Source of the DNA: an uncultured Lachnospiraceae bacterium
Lineage (GTDB): Bacteria; Bacillota; Clostridia; Lachnospirales; Lachnospiraceae
Direction: 5' to 3'
Length of the DNA: 15,891 nt
NCBI GenBank assembly: GCA_934434905.1
Contig: CAKSAI010000040.1
Span: 1 to 15,891 of the forward strand
In this document: one piece after another, positions 7,894-14,443 of the stretch
Layout: each line of letters starts with the position of its first letter
Numbering within the stretch: the stretch's first letter is position 1
Translations under genes and position numbers: made by a program
The notes under the pieces: model-generated
What the model saw: the letters and a program-made list of their open reading frames with translations, nothing else
Told to the model about the DNA's origin: nothing
Databases searched by the model: none

Positions 7894-8714
7894 GGAAGAT
7901 CAACTGGCCCCTAGGGTTTTCCTGCGGGCTCAATACCACAAGCAGTGCCTGGAAGGATGGGGAACAGCCGGAAGGCTTTGCCTATATTGAGCTCTGTGCA
8001 GGTTATCATCCGTATGAGGACGAGGAGGTAAGGAAGCAATGTCTTAAGATGTATCGGGAGGATATGGACCGGGCCGGGCGGCAGGGGCTCAAGCTGTGGT
8101 CCGTTCATCTGCCGTATGGCCCCGATCTGGATCTTACGGCAGGCGATGACAGGTACGATGAGACATTTGAGAATTTTGCATGGTATGTGGGGGAGACCAT
8201 TGCAATGGGGGCGAAGCGATACGTGGTTCACGTGTTCGTACCGGAACCGGTGCCATTAAAGGGGCGGGAAGACATGCTTGCGCGGGCAAATAGAAATGTA
8301 AAAAGACTGGCGGAGTATGTCGCAGAGAAGGGAGCGATACTGACAGTAGAGGCTTTGCCGAGAACGAATCTCGGAAATACAGCGCAGGAGTGTCTGCGAA
8401 TGATCGCAGGAACCAAGGCGGGGATCTGCCTCGATGTAAATCATCTCCTGACCGAAAGCCATCGGGAGTTCATCGCAGCCGCTCACGACTATATAAAGAC
8501 CGTTCATCTGTCCGACTATGATTTCGTGGATGAGAAGCATTGGGTGCCGGGAGAGGGGAAGCTGGACTGGAAGGAGCTTCTGTCACTGCTTTCGGAATAT
8601 GGTTATGATGGGGTTTTGATGTTTGAGGTACGGTATCACAAGGATGGAAGCAGGGTAACCTTAAAGGATATCCGGGAGGGCTTCTGTCATGCAGTTGGAA
8701 AGGAGCAGAAATGA
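7875..8714 (+). CDS. Sugar (phosphate) isomerase/epimerase, AP_endonuc_2/xylose isomerase-like TIM barrel
   Basis: Cytoplasmic TIM-barrel protein of 279 residues in the superfamily of D-tagatose/psicose 3-epimerases and IolE/IolI-like enzymes, which move keto and hydroxyl groups on sugars using one divalent metal. The four expected metal ligands can be placed: E159 (TVEALPRTN), D187 (CLDVNH), H211 (TVHLSDYD) and E251 (LMFEVR). Their spacing is very close to that of known ketose 3-epimerases. HWVPGEGKLDW from around residue 221 is the usual HxPGxGxxDW-like signature. It overlaps the GH36 gene by 19 nt and the next gene by 4 nt, so the proteins are probably made together. It may act on the sugar released by the galactosidase, but the true substrate cannot be read. 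Confidence 0.85.
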   Translation: MQERDVRKINWPLGFSCGLNTTSSAWKDGEQPEGFAYIELCAGYHPYEDEEVRKQCLKMYREDMDRAGRQGLKLWSVHLPYGPDLDLTAGDDRYDETFENFAWYVGETIAMGAKRYVVHVFVPEPVPLKGREDMLARANRNVKRLAEYVAEKGAILTVEALPRTNLGNTAQECLRMIAGTKAGICLDVNHLLTESHREFIAAAHDYIKTVHLSDYDFVDEKHWVPGEGKLDWKELLSLLSEYGYDGVLMFEVRYHKDGSRVTLKDIREGFCHAVGKEQK

Positions 8715-9586
8715 TGCTGAAAATGACATTTTTTAACCAGATACCGCATGATCTGTCGGATGGATACGGGGACAGTACGTACATAGAATTTCCGAACGGA
8801 CAGAACATGCTCATCGATGTTTCCACAGAATTGGGAGGAGACGCGATCTTAAAAAGCCTTCTTGCGATGGGCGTGGAGCAGATTGATTATTTCGTCGCAT
8901 CTCATCTGCATAAGGATCACACAGGCGGCTTCGGCAGGCTGACAGAGCGGATCGCGGTAAAGGAGATCATCTTGTCCGGCTATGGCTATAAGAGCATAGA
9001 GGCGGATCAGGCTTTTCCCCAAATAGCAGATGAGAGGGGGATTCCCATACGTCAGGTGCGGATGGGAGACGAATTCCATGTGGGAGATGTCTGCCTGCAG
9101 GTGTTGTTTCCGCCGAGGGGAATACCGGAGGTTTCCCCGGAACTGTCCTATGTGGAGCAGGAGATCAATTCCAATGTGTATTCGATGGTACTTCGCATGA
9201 CATACAAGGGCTTTTCCGCTCTGTTTGCCGGGGATATCTACGAGGAGACAGAGAAGCAGTTGATCCTGACCTATGGAGACAGCCTGCGCAGTACCCTGCT
9301 GAAGGTTCCCCACCATGGAAATGACACTTCCTCCGGCCAGGCATTTCTGGATACCGTAAAACCGCAACTGGCGGTTATGATGGGAAGGTGCTGTGAATGG
9401 CCGGTGCAGCTCAGGTTCGCAAATGCAGGCATTCCGCTGTACGGAACTCTTTTTGACGGAACCATTGCCGTACAGACGGATGGAGCTATGCTAAAGGCGG
9501 TATGCGGCAAGGGGGAGCGGGAGTACCGACTGCCTGCCGCCACGGTGCAGTGTGATAATGCAAGTGACAAGGAGTGTGGAAAATGA
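8711..9586 (+). CDS. MBL-fold metallohydrolase, ComEC C-terminal-like
   Basis: Metallo-beta-lactamase-fold protein of 291 residues with no signal peptide or membrane segment. The zinc motif HLHKDH is at H65, H67, D69 and H70. Further landmarks are GDSTYIEFPNGQNMLID near the N-terminus, NSNVYSMVLRMTYKGFSALFAGD ending at D175, VPHHG with H201/H202, and a tail like GTIAVQTDG. This order is that of the MBL domain of the competence protein ComEC and its stand-alone relatives. No obvious third histidine ligand is seen between residues 70 and 175 apart from one at FHVGD. AGGAG at 8701-8705 serves ATG 8711 (5 nt spacing) or, with better spacing, ATG 8714; both overlap the isomerase stop. The substrate is unknown; a nuclease, phosphodiesterase or lactonase activity is possible. 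Confidence 0.85.
   Translation: MMLKMTFFNQIPHDLSDGYGDSTYIEFPNGQNMLIDVSTELGGDAILKSLLAMGVEQIDYFVASHLHKDHTGGFGRLTERIAVKEIILSGYGYKSIEADQAFPQIADERGIPIRQVRMGDEFHVGDVCLQVLFPPRGIPEVSPELSYVEQEINSNVYSMVLRMTYKGFSALFAGDIYEETEKQLILTYGDSLRSTLLKVPHHGNDTSSGQAFLDTVKPQLAVMMGRCCEWPVQLRFANAGIPLYGTLFDGTIAVQTDGAMLKAVCGKGEREYRLPAATVQCDNASDKECGK
9569..9574 (+). promoter_or_regulatory. Ribosome binding site deciding the start at 9583
   Basis: AAGGAG lies 8 nt before ATG 9583. A GTG at 9574 would start inside this site, so the ATG is preferred. It also recreates the ATGA stop-start overlap seen at two other junctions of the operon. Confidence 0.7.
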
Positions 9587-10656
9587 AGATCAGATGGAAG
9601 AAGCGGATAGCTTCAATAATTTTGCCGGTAATGGTGCTTATGTTAGGAGGATGTGAGATGACAAGAGGAAACAGTAATGGAGGTAACTATGAGGAAAACC
9701 TTCCGGGAGGCGACAGTGTAAACCAGGAGCAGGACGACCGGGAGACTGCAGCGCATCTGTTGGCGATGACGGATATGGCGGGAGGAATCCGGGTGATCGA
9801 TCTGGATGCCGAAGATCCTGCTTCGGAGAAGGCAATTGTCTGGGAATGGAAGCCCGATGCGAAGCAGGGATGGAAGCTGGCACCTGAGAGAGTGCTGCAT
9901 TCCCTTGACGATGTGAAGCTGCGCTGGTCGGAGTATTATCAGAAGGATGTGGTGATCATGACGGCATCCAATAACTGGGCGGGAATTGCCGATTACACCA
10001 CCGGTGAGTGTCTGTGGGAGGCGGACGTTCCGTACATGCCCCATGCGATTGAGATGCTACCGGACGGGGATATTGTTATTGGCGGAAGCGGCGGAAATGA
10101 TTATATGACGGAGGGGTGTGTGATGTATTATGACATCACCTCAGGCGACAACTGTATGCAGACAGATCGACAGCTTCTCTCCAGTACGCATGGACTGGCC
10201 TGGGATCCCAAGGAGGGTGTTCTGTGGGCCACCGGCTGGGAACGCCTTGTGGCGTACCAGATTAAGGATAAGAAGCTGGAGCTGGTGGAGGGCAAGGGCT
10301 GTAAGCTCCTTCATACCAACGGACACGATCTGTCTATGGATTATTACGATCATGATCAACTGTTCATGACGGTGGGAGATAAGGTGTACAAGTTCAGCAA
10401 GGCGGAGAACAAGCTGCTGATCTCGTATAACTATTCGGACCTTCTTCTGAACAGTGTCGGTGTAAAGGGGATTACAAGCTTTGCGGACGGCACGGTGGCT
10501 TACAGTATGGCTACCGGGGTAGTAGCCAGCTACGACACGGATACCATCTATGTGATCCGCCTGGATGAAGAGCGGGGAGTAGGTGTCCAGGAGAAATACA
10601 TCATGAAGGATTTTTCCACTTATAAGGTCAAAAACTTTACAGACGGATATCAATAA
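9583..10656 (+). CDS. Lipoprotein with beta-propeller-like fold (DUF6528-like)
   Basis: Predicted surface lipoprotein of 357 residues. The signal peptide MKIRWKKRIASIILP leads to the lipobox LGGC with Cys24, followed by a polar linker rich in N, G, E and D to about residue 55. The rest has short beta-strand-like repeats with landmarks PHAIEMLPDGD (H154), STHGLAWDP (H203), VLWATGWERLVAYQI and HTNGHDLS (H248). From memory this pattern matches the uncharacterised DUF6528 family of propeller-like proteins; a homology search would be needed to confirm the name. The three regularly placed His-containing motifs look like one site on the face of the propeller. It begins at an ATGA overlap with the MBL gene, so the two are translationally coupled, and it is the first of the exported proteins at this end of the operon. 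Function unknown. Confidence 0.82.
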   Translation: MKIRWKKRIASIILPVMVLMLGGCEMTRGNSNGGNYEENLPGGDSVNQEQDDRETAAHLLAMTDMAGGIRVIDLDAEDPASEKAIVWEWKPDAKQGWKLAPERVLHSLDDVKLRWSEYYQKDVVIMTASNNWAGIADYTTGECLWEADVPYMPHAIEMLPDGDIVIGGSGGNDYMTEGCVMYYDITSGDNCMQTDRQLLSSTHGLAWDPKEGVLWATGWERLVAYQIKDKKLELVEGKGCKLLHTNGHDLSMDYYDHDQLFMTVGDKVYKFSKAENKLLISYNYSDLLLNSVGVKGITSFADGTVAYSMATGVVASYDTDTIYVIRLDEERGVGVQEKYIMKDFSTYKVKNFTDGYQ

Positions 10657-10670
10657 AATTGCAACCGAAA

Positions 10671-10680
10671 AAAGGAGAGA
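10671..10680 (+). promoter_or_regulatory. Strong ribosome binding site deciding the start at 10686
   Basis: AAAGGAGAGA lies just upstream of ATG 10686 with good spacing. A longer frame from TTG 10659 exists, but it would put this site inside the gene and spoil the signal peptide. Confidence 0.75.
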
Positions 10681-10685
10681 GATTT

Positions 10686-11384
10686 ATGAAGAATCGAAAA
10701 CAGGGAAAACGGATCATTGCATGGATATTGAGCATAGGAATGGTATTTGTTCTGACATCCTGCGGCGGTCCGGGTACAGGACAGAAGGAACCGGAGCAGG
10801 ATACCAAGCAGGAAAATAACGGGCAGGATGAGAGCCCGACAGATCAAAACGGCAAGGGTGATACCGATCAGCAGGAAACTGCTGAGATCACCATGGGAAC
10901 CATAACTTATTCCCACGGATGTATCGAGAAGCCATGGAAATATCCCTATTGGGAGGCCAAGAGCAAGGATCTCGCTACAGGAGAAGTGAAGGATCTGGTG
11001 GTTTTTGATGATCGTGCATATATTGACGGTGACGAAGAGATGGAGGCATTCTTCAGCTCTGATTCCCAGTCGTATCCTTCAGCAACGCACGATATGCTGT
11101 TTGTCTATACCATGCCGTTTGATGCCACCGTGCAGATCGAGGTGATCACGCGGGTACACAGTGAGCAGAGTAACGGGATCACGGCATATTGCTATGTAAA
11201 TGACACATCCAAGTACCTTCTTGAGCCAACCGTTGTTACCTGGGAGGATGATGTGAAAGATTTTACTTATTATGAGCAGAAGCTGAAGAAAGGCGATGTG
11301 CTTTATTGCGGTTATGGTGCAAACGGGGATGCCACCGAGGATGCGGGCAATTTCTATGTCAAGATGACATATGTGGATATCGAG
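10686..11384 (+). CDS. Lipoprotein with one copy of the TMPC/KGDKLYF repeat module
   Basis: Small predicted lipoprotein of 233 residues (stop codon at 11385-11387). Basic N-terminus MKNRKQGKR, hydrophobic core, and lipobox LTSC with Cys26. A low-complexity linker rich in E, Q, D, N and K (to ~residue 66) acts as a spacer from the membrane. The remaining ~167 residues are one complete copy of a module found five times in the next gene and at least twice in the one after. The copy is divergent: TMPF replaces the usual TMPC, and GDVLYCGYGANG replaces GDKLYFRLNKN. A carbohydrate-binding or adhesive role is inferred from the all-beta look and the operon context. No catalytic motif is seen. It starts 29 bp after the previous stop. 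Confidence 0.88.
10884..11384 (+). repeat. Surface module copy 1 (single, divergent)
   Basis: Residues 67-233 of the small lipoprotein. It runs from MGTITYSHG through FVYTMPFDATVQIEV, ITAYCYVNDTS and LKKGDVLYCGYG to AGNFYVKMTYVDIE. It lacks the TMPC cysteine present in all seven other copies but keeps the YCY one. Confidence 0.85.
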
Positions 11385-11428
11385 TAGACAGGAAGTGCCG
11401 GATTTAACAAAATACGAGGAGACAGTTT

Positions 11429-14428
11429 ATGAAACGGAAAACAAAAATTATACTTGCTGCATGTGCGGCGGCAGTGGTTGTTCTTGTGGCTGTTCTCGTT
11501 CTGATATTTTGCCTGGGGAGAAAACCGAAGCCGATTCAAGGTGAAAATAATGAACCTGAAAGTAAGGATCCTATCCGAAATGCCACAACGGAAGTGCTGG
11601 ATCCAGGCGAGATAAAGAACGATGATTCTTCCTTTGAGGTAAAGGAGGGAACCGCTACCTTTTCCCATGGTATGATCCTGGAACCGAATCGTTATCCGGG
11701 ATGGGAAGTCAAGCAGATTTCCTTATCCGATGGGGAAATCACGGATATGAAGAAAATCGGAGACAAGATGTATGTCAACGAGGACCGGACGGCATATTTT
11801 GCATCCGATACATCCTCCAATACATCTTCGGATTACGATCTGATGTATGTATATACGATGCCGTGCAAGGCCAGAGTAGATATCGTTCTGAATGTGAAGG
11901 TGTCGGAGCAGGGCGGTGACGGTGTTGTTGCATATGCTTATCGGAATGATACGTCCCACTGCTTTATCAACGGGACGATCGTGACCGAATCCGCGCAGCT
12001 TAAGGCTGTCGGTGTGGTGCTGGAGAAGGGTGACAAGCTCTACTTTAGGTACAATAAGAACAAGACGAGTGAAGGGGACCTGGGAAATTTCTATGTAAAG
12101 CTTACCTACATTGAGCTCGACCCGAAGGGGGAGGCGGTTCCCGGAGAAGCATTCCGGGTGAGTGCCCAGGATCCCTCGGATGGCGTAGCCGCCATAGAGG
12201 CCGGAACCGTGACCTATTCCCATGGTTCCATGAACAATCCGAAGGTCTATCCATACTGGGAGATACGTTCCTTAGAGCTGGCAACGGGCAAGGAGACAGC
12301 GATGGTTAAGGGCAGTGAGCCAAAGACCATGTACGTGGCGGCAGATTCGTCTGCTTATGTGAATGTCAGTGGAAAGGCACAGTCCTCCAATGAGCATGAT
12401 CTTCTGTATGTATATACGATGCCCTGCAAAGCCAAGGTGGATATCGCGCTGAATGCCTCTGTTGCAGGAGCGGGAAGCGATGGTGTCGTGGTATATTGTT
12501 ACCGGAACGATACGGATCATTGCCTCATTAACCATACCAAGGTTACAAATACTGGCAATAAGACGGCTGGTTCGGCCAAGGGTGTGATCCTGGAGAAGGG
12601 CGATAAGATTTATTTCCGTTTAAATAAGAATGGGAATACGACGGATGACGCGGGATATTTCTACGGGAAGATCACCTACGTACAGATCGATCCGGAGGGT
12701 GCTGCAGATCCGGGGAAATCGTATGGAGAGTCCCAGGATCCAAAGCCTGAGGAGGATGAACCTCAGAATGTCAGTGTAGTGGTTGGAACGACAACCTATG
12801 CGAATGACTTTATCGAATATCCCCAGGTGCATCCGAATTGGGAGGCGATATCGATCTCATCAGACGGAACAGAGACCGCGATGAAGAAAGAGGGCAGCCG
12901 GATGTACATCGTCGGTGATGCGCAAAAGAAGGCATATCTGGCGGCAGACAGCACGGCTGCTCCGGCAGAGGATCACGATCTGGCATATGTCTATACCATG
13001 CCCTGCAAGGCGAAGATCAACATCGCGATGACTGCGCTGATAAAGAACAGTGGCGGTGACGGAATCGTTGCATGGTGCTATGTGAATGACACTGCAAGCA
13101 GCGTTATCCGAAAGAAGACGATCAAGGCGGCTGACAGCTTAACGACACTGACAACCAATGACATTATCCTGAATAAGGGTGATCGGCTTTATTTCCGGTA
13201 TAATAAAAATGAAAACGCCAATAAGGATGAAGGAATCTTCTTTGCCAAGATCACCTATACGGAAATCAATCCCCAGGGCGAAGCATACCGGAAGGTTACC
13301 TGGGAGGATATGGCAAAGGGCGGTGTGATGAGCGGAGGTGCTTATGGCACTTATTATTCTCACGGTTCCATCAGCAATCCGAAGGTGTATCCCTTCTGGG
13401 AGACTGTTTCGATCTCCACAGATGGTACGGAGAAGTCCATGATTACAGGGAGCCAGGCAAATACCATGTATGCAGCAGACGATAACACGGCGTATCTTAA
13501 GGCAAGCGGCATGGCAATGACATCCGAGGACAATGATCTGGCGTATGTATTTACAATGCCCTGCAAAGCGAAGCTGGATATTGCACTGAATGCCTCTGTG
13601 AGCAGTGGAAGCGATGGCGTTGTTACTTATTGCTATGTGAATGATACCTCGAACTGCATCATAAACCATACGGTTGTCACAAACACAACGAACAAGACCG
13701 TGGCTGCGGCAAAGGGAATCACGCTGAATGAAGGGGATCGGATCTACTTCCGATTAAACAAGAACGGCAATACCTCAGCCGATGCCGGATACTTCTATGC
13801 GAAGCTTGTATTCGTCAATGAAGCACCGGATGATGAGGCATATCAAGGGGAGGAGTATTCAAAAATAAATTGGAAGGACATGGTCGGCAAGGTATTTCAG
13901 ACGAACAGCGACTATTTTAACACAGAGAATGCGCCGTTTGAGACAAAGGCGATCCATCTGCTTACCGGAAAAGAGACGGCTATGTACTACGCGGCATTTA
14001 CAGGAGGAGCGAAGCTGGATTATATGTATATCACCGGCGAGGACAAGGTAAGTCCGAAGCCATACCTTCGGGAAAACGGGCAGGCCCAGACCTCGGAGAA
14101 CCATGATCTGGTGTATGTATATACCATGCCATGTGCTGCGGTGGTGAATCTGGAGATGGTGGGAAGAGTAAATAAGGTCGGTAGCGGAAATACCGGCGAC
14201 GGAATCGTGATGTATTGTTACCGGAACGACCCCACGGATTCCCTGATCGATCGGACAGATGTAAAGTATAATGCGGCATCACCGGGAACCATTACACAGA
14301 TCAAGAAGAATGGCATTGCATTGAAAAAGGGAGATAAGCTTTACTTCCGGTTGAATAAGAACGGCACAAACAAGGATGACAATGCGAATTTCTACGCGAA
14401 GATAATATATGTAAACCAGGCGCCTTAA
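11429..14428 (+). CDS. Membrane-anchored surface protein with five tandem ~165-residue modules
   Basis: Protein of 999 residues. MKRKTK plus a hydrophobic stretch at residues ~7-30 forms a signal-anchor helix. A LAAC at 9-12 resembles a lipobox but lies too near the N-terminus, and the hydrophobic run continues past it. After a charged linker (31-69) come five modules at about residues 70-231, 256-421, 450-614, 637-800 and 822-999, separated by short linkers such as DPxGEA and WKDMVGK. The last module runs to the C-terminus; there is no LPXTG motif, transmembrane tail or enzyme domain. The modules carry YVYTMPCKAK, DGVVxYCYxNDT and KGDKLYFRLNKN signatures, look all-beta, and resemble carbohydrate-binding jelly rolls only loosely. 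GAGGAG 7 nt before the ATG supports the start; the gap from the previous stop is 41 bp. Glycan binding or adhesion is inferred; no named family was recognised. Confidence 0.9.
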   Translation: MKRKTKIILAACAAAVVVLVAVLVLIFCLGRKPKPIQGENNEPESKDPIRNATTEVLDPGEIKNDDSSFEVKEGTATFSHGMILEPNRYPGWEVKQISLSDGEITDMKKIGDKMYVNEDRTAYFASDTSSNTSSDYDLMYVYTMPCKARVDIVLNVKVSEQGGDGVVAYAYRNDTSHCFINGTIVTESAQLKAVGVVLEKGDKLYFRYNKNKTSEGDLGNFYVKLTYIELDPKGEAVPGEAFRVSAQDPSDGVAAIEAGTVTYSHGSMNNPKVYPYWEIRSLELATGKETAMVKGSEPKTMYVAADSSAYVNVSGKAQSSNEHDLLYVYTMPCKAKVDIALNASVAGAGSDGVVVYCYRNDTDHCLINHTKVTNTGNKTAGSAKGVILEKGDKIYFRLNKNGNTTDDAGYFYGKITYVQIDPEGAADPGKSYGESQDPKPEEDEPQNVSVVVGTTTYANDFIEYPQVHPNWEAISISSDGTETAMKKEGSRMYIVGDAQKKAYLAADSTAAPAEDHDLAYVYTMPCKAKINIAMTALIKNSGGDGIVAWCYVNDTASSVIRKKTIKAADSLTTLTTNDIILNKGDRLYFRYNKNENANKDEGIFFAKITYTEINPQGEAYRKVTWEDMAKGGVMSGGAYGTYYSHGSISNPKVYPFWETVSISTDGTEKSMITGSQANTMYAADDNTAYLKASGMAMTSEDNDLAYVFTMPCKAKLDIALNASVSSGSDGVVTYCYVNDTSNCIINHTVVTNTTNKTVAAAKGITLNEGDRIYFRLNKNGNTSADAGYFYAKLVFVNEAPDDEAYQGEEYSKINWKDMVGKVFQTNSDYFNTENAPFETKAIHLLTGKETAMYYAAFTGGAKLDYMYITGEDKVSPKPYLRENGQAQTSENHDLVYVYTMPCAAVVNLEMVGRVNKVGSGNTGDGIVMYCYRNDPTDSLIDRTDVKYNAASPGTITQIKKNGIALKKGDKLYFRLNKNGTNKDDNANFYAKIIYVNQAP
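11636..12121 (+). repeat. Surface module copy 2 (999-aa protein, unit 1)
   Basis: Residues 70-231. Signatures: GTATFSHG, YVYTMPCKARVDI, GDGVVAYAYRNDTSHC, LEKGDKLYFRYNKN and GNFYVKLTYIEL. It has YAY instead of YCY, and a cysteine after NDTSH. Confidence 0.88.
12194..12691 (+). repeat. Surface module copy 3 (999-aa protein, unit 2)
   Basis: Residues 256-421. Signatures: GTVTYSHGSMNNPKVYPYWE, YVYTMPCKAKVDIALNASV, YCYRNDTDHC, LEKGDKIYFRLNKNGN and GYFYGKITYVQI. It is closest to unit 4 of the same protein in both ends and middle. It has all three of the recurring cysteines. Confidence 0.9.
12776..13270 (+). repeat. Surface module copy 4 (999-aa protein, unit 3)
   Basis: Residues 450-614. It begins GTTTYANDFIEYPQVHPNWE, so the usual SHG is replaced. 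It then has YVYTMPCKAKINI, GDGIVAWCYVNDTASS and LNKGDRLYFRYNKN. It is the most divergent unit in this protein, with a longer segment before LNKGD. Confidence 0.88.
13337..13828 (+). repeat. Surface module copy 5 (999-aa protein, unit 4)
   Basis: Residues 637-800. Signatures: GTYYSHGSISNPKVYPFWE, YVFTMPCKAKLDIALNASV, DGVVTYCYVNDTSNC, LNEGDRIYFRLNKNGN and GYFYAKLVFV. It is followed by the linker NWKDMVGK that leads to unit 5, an arrangement repeated in the next gene. Confidence 0.9.
13892..14425 (+). repeat. Surface module copy 6 (999-aa protein, unit 5)
   Basis: Residues 822-999. A variant unit starting QTNSDYF instead of the YSHG form, with the insertion LDYMYITGEDKVSPKPYL before HDLVYVYTMPC. 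It has YCYRND and ends FYAKIIYVNQAP. It is nearly identical to the second unit of the next gene, including a 48-nt perfect match (14183-14230 with 15671-15718). Confidence 0.9.
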
Positions 14429-14443
14429 GAGGGGGAGATTTCT

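Noticed and set aside
9574..9582. GTG start at 9574 for the DUF6528-like lipoprotein
   Set aside because: It overlaps the AAGGAG that serves ATG 9583, and the ATG start gives the same ATGA coupling seen at other junctions.
10659..10685. TTG start at 10659 for the small lipoprotein
   Set aside because: The strong ribosome binding site lies inside this extension, and ATG 10686 gives a proper lipoprotein signal peptide.
11453..11464. LAAC lipobox-like motif near the N-terminus of the 999-residue protein
   Set aside because: Only about three hydrophobic residues precede it, and the hydrophobic run continues for about 18 residues after it, so a signal-anchor helix is more likely.
13206..13219. 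Second cre-like sequence TGAAAACGCCAATA in the repeat gene
   Set aside because: It has more mismatches to the consensus, no surrounding inverted repeat, and falls in a repeated Asn/Lys-rich codon context (NKNENAN).
13139..13669. Minus-strand open frames of 60-180 codons throughout the window, for example here and at 15119-15592
   Set aside because: They lie opposite well-supported genes, lack recognisable domains and ribosome binding sites, and the ones opposite the repeats simply recur with the repeat.
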